Assembly (NCBI GenBank): GCA_026196445.1 | Contig: JAPHTE010000083.1 | Location: 1 to 19,415, forward strand | Length of the DNA stretch: 19,415 nt | Origin: Lysobacterales bacterium | GTDB lineage: Bacteria > Pseudomonadota > Gammaproteobacteria > Xanthomonadales > SZUA-36 | Direction: 5' to 3' | Shown: positions 7,869 to 14,083 of the stretch, piece after piece | How the letters are laid out: each line of letters opens with the position of its first letter | Numbering within the stretch: position 1 is the stretch's first letter | Notes under the pieces: generated by a model | The model's database searches: none | Told to the model about the DNA's origin: nothing | The model's input: the letters and a program-made list of their open reading frames with translations, nothing else | Translations under genes and position numbers: made by a program

Positions 7869-9922
7869 CTGTGCCGCTCCAGCAGGGCGATAAATTCGCC
7901 TGCGCTGCGGATGCTGTTGAAGGCCGGGTCGTGTTCCAGCCATGGCACCGAAACAAAACTAATACCGGAAAGCAATGTATCCAGTGTGGCGATGCATTCG
8001 TCCAGCATGCCGGCAATGGCATAGCTTTGGGCAAAGCGATACCGGATGTTGAAATCTTCAACGGCATCGGCCGGCTTCAGGGCCATGATTTTCTCCGCGA
8101 GTTCGGAAACCTGCTGCGTGTCACCGAGGATTGCGTGGGCTTCGAGCTCTGAGGTCCAAACCCGGAAATCATCGATACCCTGGCGTTTCATTTGTGCCAG
8201 GCGTTGCAGCGCTATTCGTGCATTCTGCTTTGCTTCCTCATGACGTCCGAGGGCATTCAAGCTCAGGGCAATATAGCTTTCCCTGAGGGAGAAGGCCTTG
8301 ACATCCATTTCCCAGTTCTGCTTCCAGTTTTGGGCAATGTCCAGCGCGGATTCAAAACGCCCGGAAAGCATCTGCACTTGCCAATAGATTGTGAGAAACT
8401 GTATATCGTTGGTGTGCTGCCCACCCACCATCAGGGTATCGGCACGGTCGGTATCACCATTAACAACGACCTCCAGAACAGCCAGGTAGGATTTGGGCCA
8501 ATAGTTGTCCGGTTCCAGCTTGTAGGCTTTTTCGGTTAATTCCAGGGCCTCCTCGAAGCGGTCGAGGTAAGCGAGGGTTTGCCCGGTTTCTATCAGGTTG
8601 ATAACCACGCGCGGGTTCAGTTTGATGGCCTTCTGCATGGAATCTATGGCCTGGTCCCATAATCCTGCACGACGCGAAGCCCAGCCTTTCCACATGTGTG
8701 CCTCCGCATTGCTGGGCATCAATGCAATGGCTTTGTCGAGGTATCGCAGGGCGTTGTCATAATCCAGAAGGCCCCAGTAATAATAAGAACCTTCCGCCAG
8801 GTAGAGTTCGGGAAAGTCCGGGTCAATGGCCTTTGCTTTCTCGATTGCATTTCTTGCTTTGTCCCGGTCTGCCGGATTACCACCATATGACCAGTAGTTG
8901 TTGATATAGGCGTGCGACAGGCCAACCCATGCCAGTTCAAATTGCGGATCCAGCTTCAGGGCTTCCTTGTAAAGCTCCACGGCGGTGCCAAATCCGATCT
9001 CGGTTTCACCCAATGAAAAGCGCTTGCCCTGTAAATACAATTCGTAAGCGGCGACATTGTCAGTTGGCACGTTGGATACGGCGGCGATTTCACTATCGGA
9101 GAGCGTGGCCTGCAAGGCCCCCGCAATGGCCTTGGCGATTTCGGATTGGATATCGAAGAGGTTCTCTGTGGTCAGTTCACGGTCGTAGACCTCGGCCCAC
9201 AGGTGTTCGTCCGACCCCGCATCGATCAACTGCACGTTGATGCGGACGCGGTTGCCGGCGCGCTGCACGGCGCCTTCCATGATATTGGCGACTCCGAGTT
9301 CCTCACCGATTTGCCTGAGGTTTTTCGCGGTGTCGCGGTATTCCATTACCGAAGTACGGGAGATCACGCTGAAGGCATCGATCTTGGCCAACTGGGTTAA
9401 CAAGTCGTCGTGCACGCCGTCGGTGAAATAGGCGTCGTTGGCATCCGGGCTGCGATTGGTGAATGGCAGTACGGCAATCGATTTGCTGGACTCGCTTGTT
9501 TCATTCGTCACCGGTACTGACCCGGAGACTTCATCGATAACTGCTACAGGCTGCTCAACCATGATTGGCGTATCGGGTGTGGTCGTGAATTTGTCATACA
9601 GCAGGTATGCAACTGCCAGGGCCAGCATCACGATGATGGTGCTGTTCAGTTTCTTGGCGGTCTGTGGTGTTATCGACTGGTTGGGGTCCACCTCCGTTTC
9701 GCGTTTGACGCCTTCGGGCGTCAACTCGAAAGCCCATGCAAAAAACAAAGCAACCGGTAAACCTATGGCAACGACCAATACGATGATGCGCCCAACCACA
9801 TCAGGTAAATCGAGAAGTTCAGAAAGTACATCGGTGAGCTGTAACAACAACCAGCCACCAACGATGTAAGCGATACCTACGCGGAAGACGTTGCGGCGCT
9901 TGAGTTCAGAAAAAAAACTCAT
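7865..9922 (-). CDS. TolB-like/TPR membrane protein, array copy 5 (most divergent, first in operon order)
   Basis: 685 aa from ATG at 9922. A TTG at 10027 is open in frame but adds 35 residues with no family resemblance, so I chose 9922. Start MSFFSELKRRNVFRVGIAYI; helices about 11-30, 44-66 and 95-110; loop GVKRETEVDPNQSI with altered charges; long acidic/Thr linker to about 146; TolB-like domain about 147-275. That domain departs from the others: TDGVHDDLLTQLAKI for SDG(I/L)(S/T)E.LLN.L, SRTSVMEYR for SRTSSF.(F/Y)KG, and NVQLIDAGSDEHLWAEVYDR. TPR helices about 290-660, several canonical (AEAHMWKGWASRRAGLWDQA). The C-terminus, EFIALLERHR, has no Cys tail. No strong Shine-Dalgarno; the ATG overlaps the stop of the small upstream frame (ATGA), so translation may be coupled to it. 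Function unknown. Confidence 0.91.
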   Translation of the reverse strand: MSFFSELKRRNVFRVGIAYIVGGWLLLQLTDVLSELLDLPDVVGRIIVLVVAIGLPVALFFAWAFELTPEGVKRETEVDPNQSITPQTAKKLNSTIIVMLALAVAYLLYDKFTTTPDTPIMVEQPVAVIDEVSGSVPVTNETSESSKSIAVLPFTNRSPDANDAYFTDGVHDDLLTQLAKIDAFSVISRTSVMEYRDTAKNLRQIGEELGVANIMEGAVQRAGNRVRINVQLIDAGSDEHLWAEVYDRELTTENLFDIQSEIAKAIAGALQATLSDSEIAAVSNVPTDNVAAYELYLQGKRFSLGETEIGFGTAVELYKEALKLDPQFELAWVGLSHAYINNYWSYGGNPADRDKARNAIEKAKAIDPDFPELYLAEGSYYYWGLLDYDNALRYLDKAIALMPSNAEAHMWKGWASRRAGLWDQAIDSMQKAIKLNPRVVINLIETGQTLAYLDRFEEALELTEKAYKLEPDNYWPKSYLAVLEVVVNGDTDRADTLMVGGQHTNDIQFLTIYWQVQMLSGRFESALDIAQNWKQNWEMDVKAFSLRESYIALSLNALGRHEEAKQNARIALQRLAQMKRQGIDDFRVWTSELEAHAILGDTQQVSELAEKIMALKPADAVEDFNIRYRFAQSYAIAGMLDECIATLDTLLSGISFVSVPWLEHDPAFNSIRSAGEFIALLERHR

Positions 9923-10035
9923 AAATCGGCGCACACGGATTCGTCGCCACAGCGGACCGAAGCCTGATTGGCAGCCAGATATGCAAAGCCGAAACGTGTG
10001 ACGTCCCGGCGTTTTGATTCCCCGCAAAAGAACAT
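9919..10035 (-). pseudogene. 38-codon remnant of a sixth TolB/TPR paralog (or small coupled leader protein)
   Basis: ATG at 10035, stop TGA at 9921-9919 overlapping the ATG of copy 5 as ATGA. The first 20 residues, MFFCGESKRRDVTRFGFAYL, align without gaps to the array start MSLFAELKRRNVFRVGIAYL with 11 identities by my count, and the underlying DNA aligns as well (GAATCAAAACGCCG against GAACTCAAGCGCCG). The resemblance is lost after that: no hydrophobic helix follows, and the frame ends with a Cys/acidic tail (RCGDESVCADL). A G-rich stretch about 9 bases upstream could serve as ribosome site. It is either what is left after deletion of another copy or a short peptide kept for coupling to copy 5; the sequence does not decide. 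The tail faintly recalls the Cys tails of copies 2 and 3, which would fit head-to-tail deletion. Confidence 0.6.
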
Positions 10036-10112
10036 GTCGTTTCTACCCCCGCAGTTAACGACAGGCCGGTTATCCGGAAATTTACGACACTTCTAGAGCG
10101 GGCAAATGACCA

Positions 10113-10130
10113 GAAAACCGGCTTGTTTTC
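10113..10130. repeat. Inverted repeat GAAAAC-N6-GTTTTC, possible operator
   Basis: Perfect 6-base arms separated by CGGCTT. It sits in the only intergenic region upstream of the five-gene array, on the array side of the AT-rich stretch. It could bind a dimeric regulator or be chance; no second copy was seen in the window. Confidence 0.3.
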
Positions 10131-10221
10131 AGTTAAATTTCTGTTTGTGTGTTTCTGCTAAATTCGTGCTCTACACCTTTATATATGTTTAGTTATAGTT
10201 GATGCTGCTCAAAATAGATAC

Positions 10222-10241
10222 AAGAAGCTTTTCAGCTTTTT
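10222..10241 (-). terminator. Weak hairpin after the M14 peptidase
   Basis: On the minus strand, AAGCT-GAAA-AGCTT forms a 5-bp stem with a GAAA loop, extendable by two A-T pairs past one mismatch. It begins a few bases after the peptidase stop at 10244 and is followed by a U-rich but interrupted stretch (CTTGTATCTATTTT). The stem is AT-rich, so termination would be inefficient and readthrough into the array is possible. Confidence 0.3.
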
Positions 10242-10243
10242 GA

Positions 10244-12772
10244 TTATTTGGGTAATTCTGTCTGGTTGACCAGTGGGCCGAAAAACAGGGCGTTAACCCA
10301 GAACCGCTCGGTGCCACGCCAGAACCCCCTGAACAACGGGTTGTTGGCAAAGCGCACCACCAGGCCCTTGCCGTGGCGTTCTGCAATGACGGCTGGTTGC
10401 CCATCCATCTCGGCCAGGCGCTGTGCGCTAATGTAGCCGCTTACCAGTGGTTGCTTGCCATAACGCAGGGGCGTGGCAAACGGGTTTTCACTGGGTTTTA
10501 ATAAGGTTGTACCTTTACGGAACAAATGTATTTCCTCACCGTGCCCGAAGGCGACTGGGTGCGTATTGTCCACACTGGCGTGAACGATGGCGCCGGCGAT
10601 GGTACGTTGTGCAGAGAGGTCATCGAAATCCGCGTAGGCCATTGGCGCTATTTTTTCAGCGCCGTCCTCATCTTTCGGTTTTTCACAGTCTAGCTTTGCA
10701 AAACACAGTGATTCAGCCCAGCTGGCGGCGTGCTGGATGGCGACCAAAACACCACCGTTGTTAATCCACGTGGTGATACGGTTTTGCAGGTCCTTGCCAA
10801 TGCCGTTGTACTGGCCATCTACCAGTAACAGGTGCGTGTAGGCGCTCAAATCGATCGAGCTCAACCGGTCCATGTCCACCATCACCGGCGGCACGGCGAG
10901 GCGGGTATCCAGCGTAAACCAGGCTTCACCGGCATCGTACATGCGTGTGTCACGCCCGGTGATCAGCAACGGCTTGACGGCTGGAACCGGTTTGAAGTGC
11001 CGGGTGCCCAAGCCTGGGCCGGATGCGGTCATCAGGGTATCGAATGAGTAAACGTTAATGCCCTGCCCGGACGCCTCTTTGAGCAGGCTAAACGCCACGC
11101 CAGCCTGTCCCTCGTCTTGCATACCGGCCAGTATCACCAGGCTGCCTCCTCCGAATTGCCGGTCATTGTCCTGCATGGTGAACGGTTTGGTAGCCGCCCT
11201 GACCCGGATGCCTGCACTGAGCAGTCGCTGCAGCAAACGCGGAGCCTGCAGCTGTTGCCAGGGGACGATCCAGGCCACGGCGTCGTCCACCGGACCCGTT
11301 GCATCCGGTACCGGTGCGGCATTGCGCGTGGCGGGTATACGTTTCAGTTCTGCCACGGGCAAATCGTAGGCCATCGCCAGGTTCCAGGCCGAAACATCGT
11401 AAAAGGTGTTGTCCTCGAATTCGGTACGTGTCTCCAGCATGGCCTGGATCACACCGAACTGGCGCTGCCCGACCGGGATGACCCAGGCGTGGCCGGGTCT
11501 GAATGTTTTTCCGTCAACGCTGATTTCTGCATCCAGTGCCTGGAAATCCACCTGGTGGTAACTGAATACCCCCAGCAGTTCCCGGGCACGGGCCGGATCA
11601 CCGTTGTCACCGATCACCCAGGCCGCAAAACCAGCTTGTTCAGCCCGTTGCTGCATTTGCCTGTAAAAACCGGCCTGGTATGTTTTCAGCTCGTCGCGTA
11701 GCTCATATGCACCCTTGAGCGTGGACAATGACGTGCGTACGTGGTTCTGGATGGCCTGCTGAAACGTCAGCGGCCCGGCGTCGCGGTCATACACCTGGCC
11801 CTGTACGCGGGGTTGCTCGAACAGTATTCCGATGCTGCCGTTGATATCCGGGTAGGAGGAACCCTTGCCGTAGTAGAAATCGTCATACATGTCCTCGGTG
11901 AAATAAAGTTCACCCGCCTGGTCCATGGCCTCGGCGTGGTAGACGGCGAGCGCACGGGTCATTGCGAGGTTACCGGGAGTGGTCAGCGGGTGTTGCCGGG
12001 TTGGAACACCGGGCTGGAAGAAGTAACCGTCGGTCCTGGTTTCGTGGTGGTCGGTGATCACGTGTGGCAGCCAGCGGTGGTACTCGGTGATACGTGCGCG
12101 TGACTCGGGGTGGACCAGTGGCAGCCAGTCGCGGTTCAGGTCGAACAGGTAATGGTTGGTGCGTCCGGACGGCCATTCCTGGTGGTGGATGCGGCCATTT
12201 CTGTCGGCCACGGCCGTCATGCTGTGGTTGGAGTTGGACCACGAGGCGAAACGGTTCATGCCGTCCGGATTCAGGCTGGGGTCCAGGATGATGATGGTAT
12301 TGTCCAGCAATTCGTCGACGAATCCCGAGCGTGAAGCCGCCAGGTACCAGGCAACGATGGGCGCTGCGTTGGAGCCGCTGGCCTCGTCACCGTGAACACT
12401 GTAACCCAGCCAAACGACCAATGGTGCGTCGGGGTCGTCGTTTTGCGTAGCCCGTAAATGCGCTTCGCGTAACTCCTCGATGCGTTGCTGGTTTTCTTTC
12501 GATGCGATGACCAGTTGCAGCAAAGGACGCTGTTCATAAGTTCTGCCGGTAACCTTGATGCTGACGCGGTCGGATTTCTCCGCCAGTTGATACATGTAAC
12601 GAACCAGCTTGGCATGATCTACACGCCAGTCACCGGGCTCCCATCCAAACACCGATTCGGGTGATGGGATCGTGGCATCGAGGTCCGCGGTTGCGGGCAG
12701 GTATTCGGCAGAGGGTTTGGCAAGCGCCGTGGCGCACAGCGCGATGCCCAGCAGGAAAACATTGAGACGCAT
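10244..12772 (-). CDS. Exported M14-family zinc carboxypeptidase-like protein
   Basis: 842 aa from ATG at 12772. An ATG four codons upstream (12784) is possible, but 12772 has GGA 7 bases before it and gives a clean signal peptide (MRLNVFLLGIALCATALA, cut near 18). The zinc peptidase domain spans about 35-360. It shows HGDE (His127, Glu130 as zinc ligands), SLNPDGMNRF, LNRDW, a further His in ITDHHETRTDG (242 or 243) as third ligand, and GILFEQ with Glu319 as likely general base. The remaining ~450 residues include a Rossmann-like, GATase1-type region around 600-720 (HLLLVDGQYNGIG, WINNGGVLVAIQHAASW), a known companion of large bacterial M14 proteins. It is expected to act in the periplasm or outside on peptides; the substrate is unknown. 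It reads in the same direction as the TolB/TPR array, about 320 bases ahead of copy 5, but nothing shows they are functionally linked. Confidence 0.88.
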   Translation of the reverse strand: MRLNVFLLGIALCATALAKPSAEYLPATADLDATIPSPESVFGWEPGDWRVDHAKLVRYMYQLAEKSDRVSIKVTGRTYEQRPLLQLVIASKENQQRIEELREAHLRATQNDDPDAPLVVWLGYSVHGDEASGSNAAPIVAWYLAASRSGFVDELLDNTIIILDPSLNPDGMNRFASWSNSNHSMTAVADRNGRIHHQEWPSGRTNHYLFDLNRDWLPLVHPESRARITEYHRWLPHVITDHHETRTDGYFFQPGVPTRQHPLTTPGNLAMTRALAVYHAEAMDQAGELYFTEDMYDDFYYGKGSSYPDINGSIGILFEQPRVQGQVYDRDAGPLTFQQAIQNHVRTSLSTLKGAYELRDELKTYQAGFYRQMQQRAEQAGFAAWVIGDNGDPARARELLGVFSYHQVDFQALDAEISVDGKTFRPGHAWVIPVGQRQFGVIQAMLETRTEFEDNTFYDVSAWNLAMAYDLPVAELKRIPATRNAAPVPDATGPVDDAVAWIVPWQQLQAPRLLQRLLSAGIRVRAATKPFTMQDNDRQFGGGSLVILAGMQDEGQAGVAFSLLKEASGQGINVYSFDTLMTASGPGLGTRHFKPVPAVKPLLITGRDTRMYDAGEAWFTLDTRLAVPPVMVDMDRLSSIDLSAYTHLLLVDGQYNGIGKDLQNRITTWINNGGVLVAIQHAASWAESLCFAKLDCEKPKDEDGAEKIAPMAYADFDDLSAQRTIAGAIVHASVDNTHPVAFGHGEEIHLFRKGTTLLKPSENPFATPLRYGKQPLVSGYISAQRLAEMDGQPAVIAERHGKGLVVRFANNPLFRGFWRGTERFWVNALFFGPLVNQTELPK

Positions 12773-12854
12773 GACGGGTTCCATCTTTTATTGAAACACT
12801 CATTCTATGCCATGCCCGGGTGTTGTGCTTCAGGTATTTTCAAGGGTGCCGGAC

Positions 12855-13025
12855 ATGCGATCTGCTGCTACCATTAGCGGCATGAAGATTGACCGCTTCC
12901 TCGCGCTGTTGCCATCGTTGCTTTCACCCGCCCAGGCCCCGGGGGTAGTAAGCCATGAGGGGGACGCGCTTCTGGTATCCGGTGGTCATGCCAATGCCGT
13001 TTACCAGGTCAGTTACAGCCAATGA
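12855..13025 (+). CDS. Possible 56-aa ORF overlapping the start of uppP
   Basis: ATG at 12855 preceded by AAGGG about 8 bases upstream; a second in-frame ATG lies at 12882. The frame ends with TGA at 13023-13025, overlapping the ATG of uppP (ATGA). uppP itself has only a poorly spaced AGG, so coupled translation from this ORF would make sense. The translated product (…KIDRFLALLPSLLSPAQAPG…) is not recognised: no signal peptide, no membrane helix, no known motif. It may be a real small protein, a leader ORF, or a chance frame in the divergent promoter region. Confidence 0.3.
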   Translation: MRSAATISGMKIDRFLALLPSLLSPAQAPGVVSHEGDALLVSGGHANAVYQVSYSQ

Positions 13026-13810
13026 CACTGTTGCAGATCATCGTATTATCCCTGATCCAGGGTCTGACTGAATTTCTCCCGGTTTCCTCTTCCGCCCACC
13101 TGATCCTGGGTAGCCGTCTCCTCGATTGGCCCGACCAGGGACTGGTATTTGACGTGGCCACCCACCTCGGCACCCTGCTGGCGGTATTGGTGTACTTTCG
13201 TCGCGACCTGGCCCAGATAGCCGCGCCGTGGCTGGTCCGCGGTAGTGATGATAAAGCTCGCAAGCTGGGCCTGGTACTGGTTTTGGCCAGTGTTCCTGCA
13301 ATCGTGGCCGGAGGAATGTTACATAACCTGGTCGAGTCATCATTACGGGATATCCGTGTCATTGCCTTTACGACCATTGGTTTCGGGGTGCTGTTGTGGT
13401 GGGCCGATGCACGCTGTGCGCAACACAAAGACCTGGGGGATATCAACCTGAAGACCGGCCTTTTGATCGGCCTGGCGCAGATGCTCGCACTGGTGCCAGG
13501 TACCTCGCGTTCGGGTATCACCATTACAGCGGGCAGGGCGCTGGGCTTTGACGCCGGTAGTGCCGCGCGTTTCTCGTTCCTGCTCTCTATTCCCGTGATT
13601 GCCGCTGCTGGTGCTTACGGGGTGGCGCGCATGATCGCCAACGATACGCCCACTGATTGGTTGCAGTTCAGCCTGGGGATTGTACTTTCGGCGCTGGCGG
13701 GTTGGGCCTGTATCGCAGCGTTTCTGGCGCTTTTGCAACGTATCGGGCTGGCGCCCTTCGTAATATACCGCCTGATGCTGGGTTTTGCCCTGTTGTGGAT
13801 AGCGTTTTAG
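13022..13810 (+). CDS. uppP: Undecaprenyl-diphosphatase (UppP/BacA)
   Basis: 262 aa, the usual length. UppP dephosphorylates undecaprenyl diphosphate at the periplasmic face of the inner membrane, recycling the lipid carrier for peptidoglycan and other envelope glycans; overexpression gives bacitracin resistance in known systems. The N-terminal motif IQGLTEFLPVSSSAHL carries the (E/Q)xxxE signature (Gln13, Glu17), the Ser cluster 22-24 and His26. The second motif, LVPGTSRSGITITAGRALG, holds the PGxSRS loop at 159-164 with Arg163. Several hydrophobic helices follow to the C-terminus. The start overlaps the stop of a small upstream ORF. About 270 bases separate it from glnA, which has its own promoter. 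Confidence 0.96.
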   Translation: MTLLQIIVLSLIQGLTEFLPVSSSAHLILGSRLLDWPDQGLVFDVATHLGTLLAVLVYFRRDLAQIAAPWLVRGSDDKARKLGLVLVLASVPAIVAGGMLHNLVESSLRDIRVIAFTTIGFGVLLWWADARCAQHKDLGDINLKTGLLIGLAQMLALVPGTSRSGITITAGRALGFDAGSAARFSFLLSIPVIAAAGAYGVARMIANDTPTDWLQFSLGIVLSALAGWACIAAFLALLQRIGLAPFVIYRLMLGFALLWIAF

Positions 13811-13818
13811 TCAAAAAA

Positions 13819-13835
13819 TGCACCAAATTAGTGCA
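13819..13835. promoter_or_regulatory. NtrC-binding site 1 upstream of glnA
   Basis: TGCACCAAATTAGTGCA is a near-perfect dyad matching the NtrC enhancer pattern GCACC-N5-GGTGC, with one base off in the right arm. Its centre lies about 200 bases before the inferred start of the sigma-54 transcript and about 30 bases (three helical turns) from site 2, the paired arrangement known from the enterobacterial glnA enhancer. Confidence 0.8.
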
Positions 13836-13849
13836 ATTATAGCATCACC

Positions 13850-13864
13850 GTGCCATAATGGTGC
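13850..13864. promoter_or_regulatory. NtrC-binding site 2 upstream of glnA
   Basis: GTGCCATAATGGTGC, read on the other strand GCACCATTATGGCAC, matches the NtrC dyad with a full GCACC arm and a slightly degenerate partner arm. It is spaced about 30 bases centre-to-centre from site 1, allowing cooperative binding of NtrC dimers on the same helix face. Confidence 0.7.
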
Positions 13865-13956
13865 GGAACTGAATCATGACCCTGTCGCTTATTCTTCATA
13901 ACCCGCATGAGGTGGCTGGCAATATTTATAACAATAAGAAATTAAAGGGAAAAACG

Positions 13957-13992
13957 ATGAAGACCATTGTTTTGAGAAATTCCGGTGTTTAA
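13957..13992 (+). other. 11-codon micro-ORF between enhancer and promoter of glnA
   Basis: ATG at 13957 with a good ribosome site (AAAGGGA, 6 bases spacing), encoding MKTIVLRNSGV then TAA. It lies upstream of the inferred sigma-54 transcript start, so it would be expressed only from a different promoter further upstream. Possibly a leader peptide of an alternative glnA transcript, possibly chance. Confidence 0.25.
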
Positions 13993-13999
13993 GTCCGCT

Positions 14000-14015
14000 T
14001 GGCATGACTCCTGCA
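14000..14015 (+). promoter_or_regulatory. Sigma-54 (RpoN) promoter of glnA
   Basis: TGGCATGACTCCTGCA fits the -24/-12 consensus TGGCACG-N4-TTGCW with two mismatches, keeping the essential GG (14001-14002) and GC (14013-14014) at the correct spacing. Transcription would begin near 14026, leaving a ~58-base leader before the glnA ATG. With the two upstream NtrC dyads this is the classic nitrogen-limitation promoter. Confidence 0.82.
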
Positions 14016-14083
14016 TGTAATAACTGACCCATTTTGGACCCATATCCACTGATCCGTAAAGCTAACAGCACAGGAACAATGAC

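Larger units (their letters stand above)
10036..10243 (-). promoter_or_regulatory. AT-rich intergenic region, probable promoter of the TolB/TPR array
   Basis: This stretch lies between the M14 peptidase stop and the remnant ORF and is clearly AT-richer than its surroundings around 10130-10245. On the minus strand, a TATAAA-like segment near 10181 is the best -10 candidate, but no convincing -35 at 16-18 bases was found. The inverted repeat GAAAAC-N6-GTTTTC at 10113-10130 lies about 80 bases upstream of the remnant ATG and could be an operator. No coding potential is visible. The assignment rests on position and composition, not on a firm motif. Confidence 0.35.

Noticed and set aside
7869..7943. 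N-terminal extension of copy 4 from ATG at 7943
   Set aside because: The added 25 residues are unlike any paralog start and the extension would overlap copy 5 by 79 bases; 7868 gives the family start and the ATGA overlap.
1..9922. Annotation of the array proteins as adenylate or guanylate cyclases
   Set aside because: No cyclase catalytic domain or its metal-binding residues occur in any translation; the label would come only from TolB/TPR similarity to multidomain cyclases.
1..9922. The array as a DNA repeat or mobile-element product
   Set aside because: Similarity is at protein level and limited to the N-terminal parts; no direct repeats, inverted termini or transposase were seen at the boundaries.
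9923..10027. N-terminal extension of copy 5 from TTG at 10027
   Set aside because: A rare start codon, no family resemblance in the added 35 residues, and the other frame in this stretch carries the paralog-like remnant.
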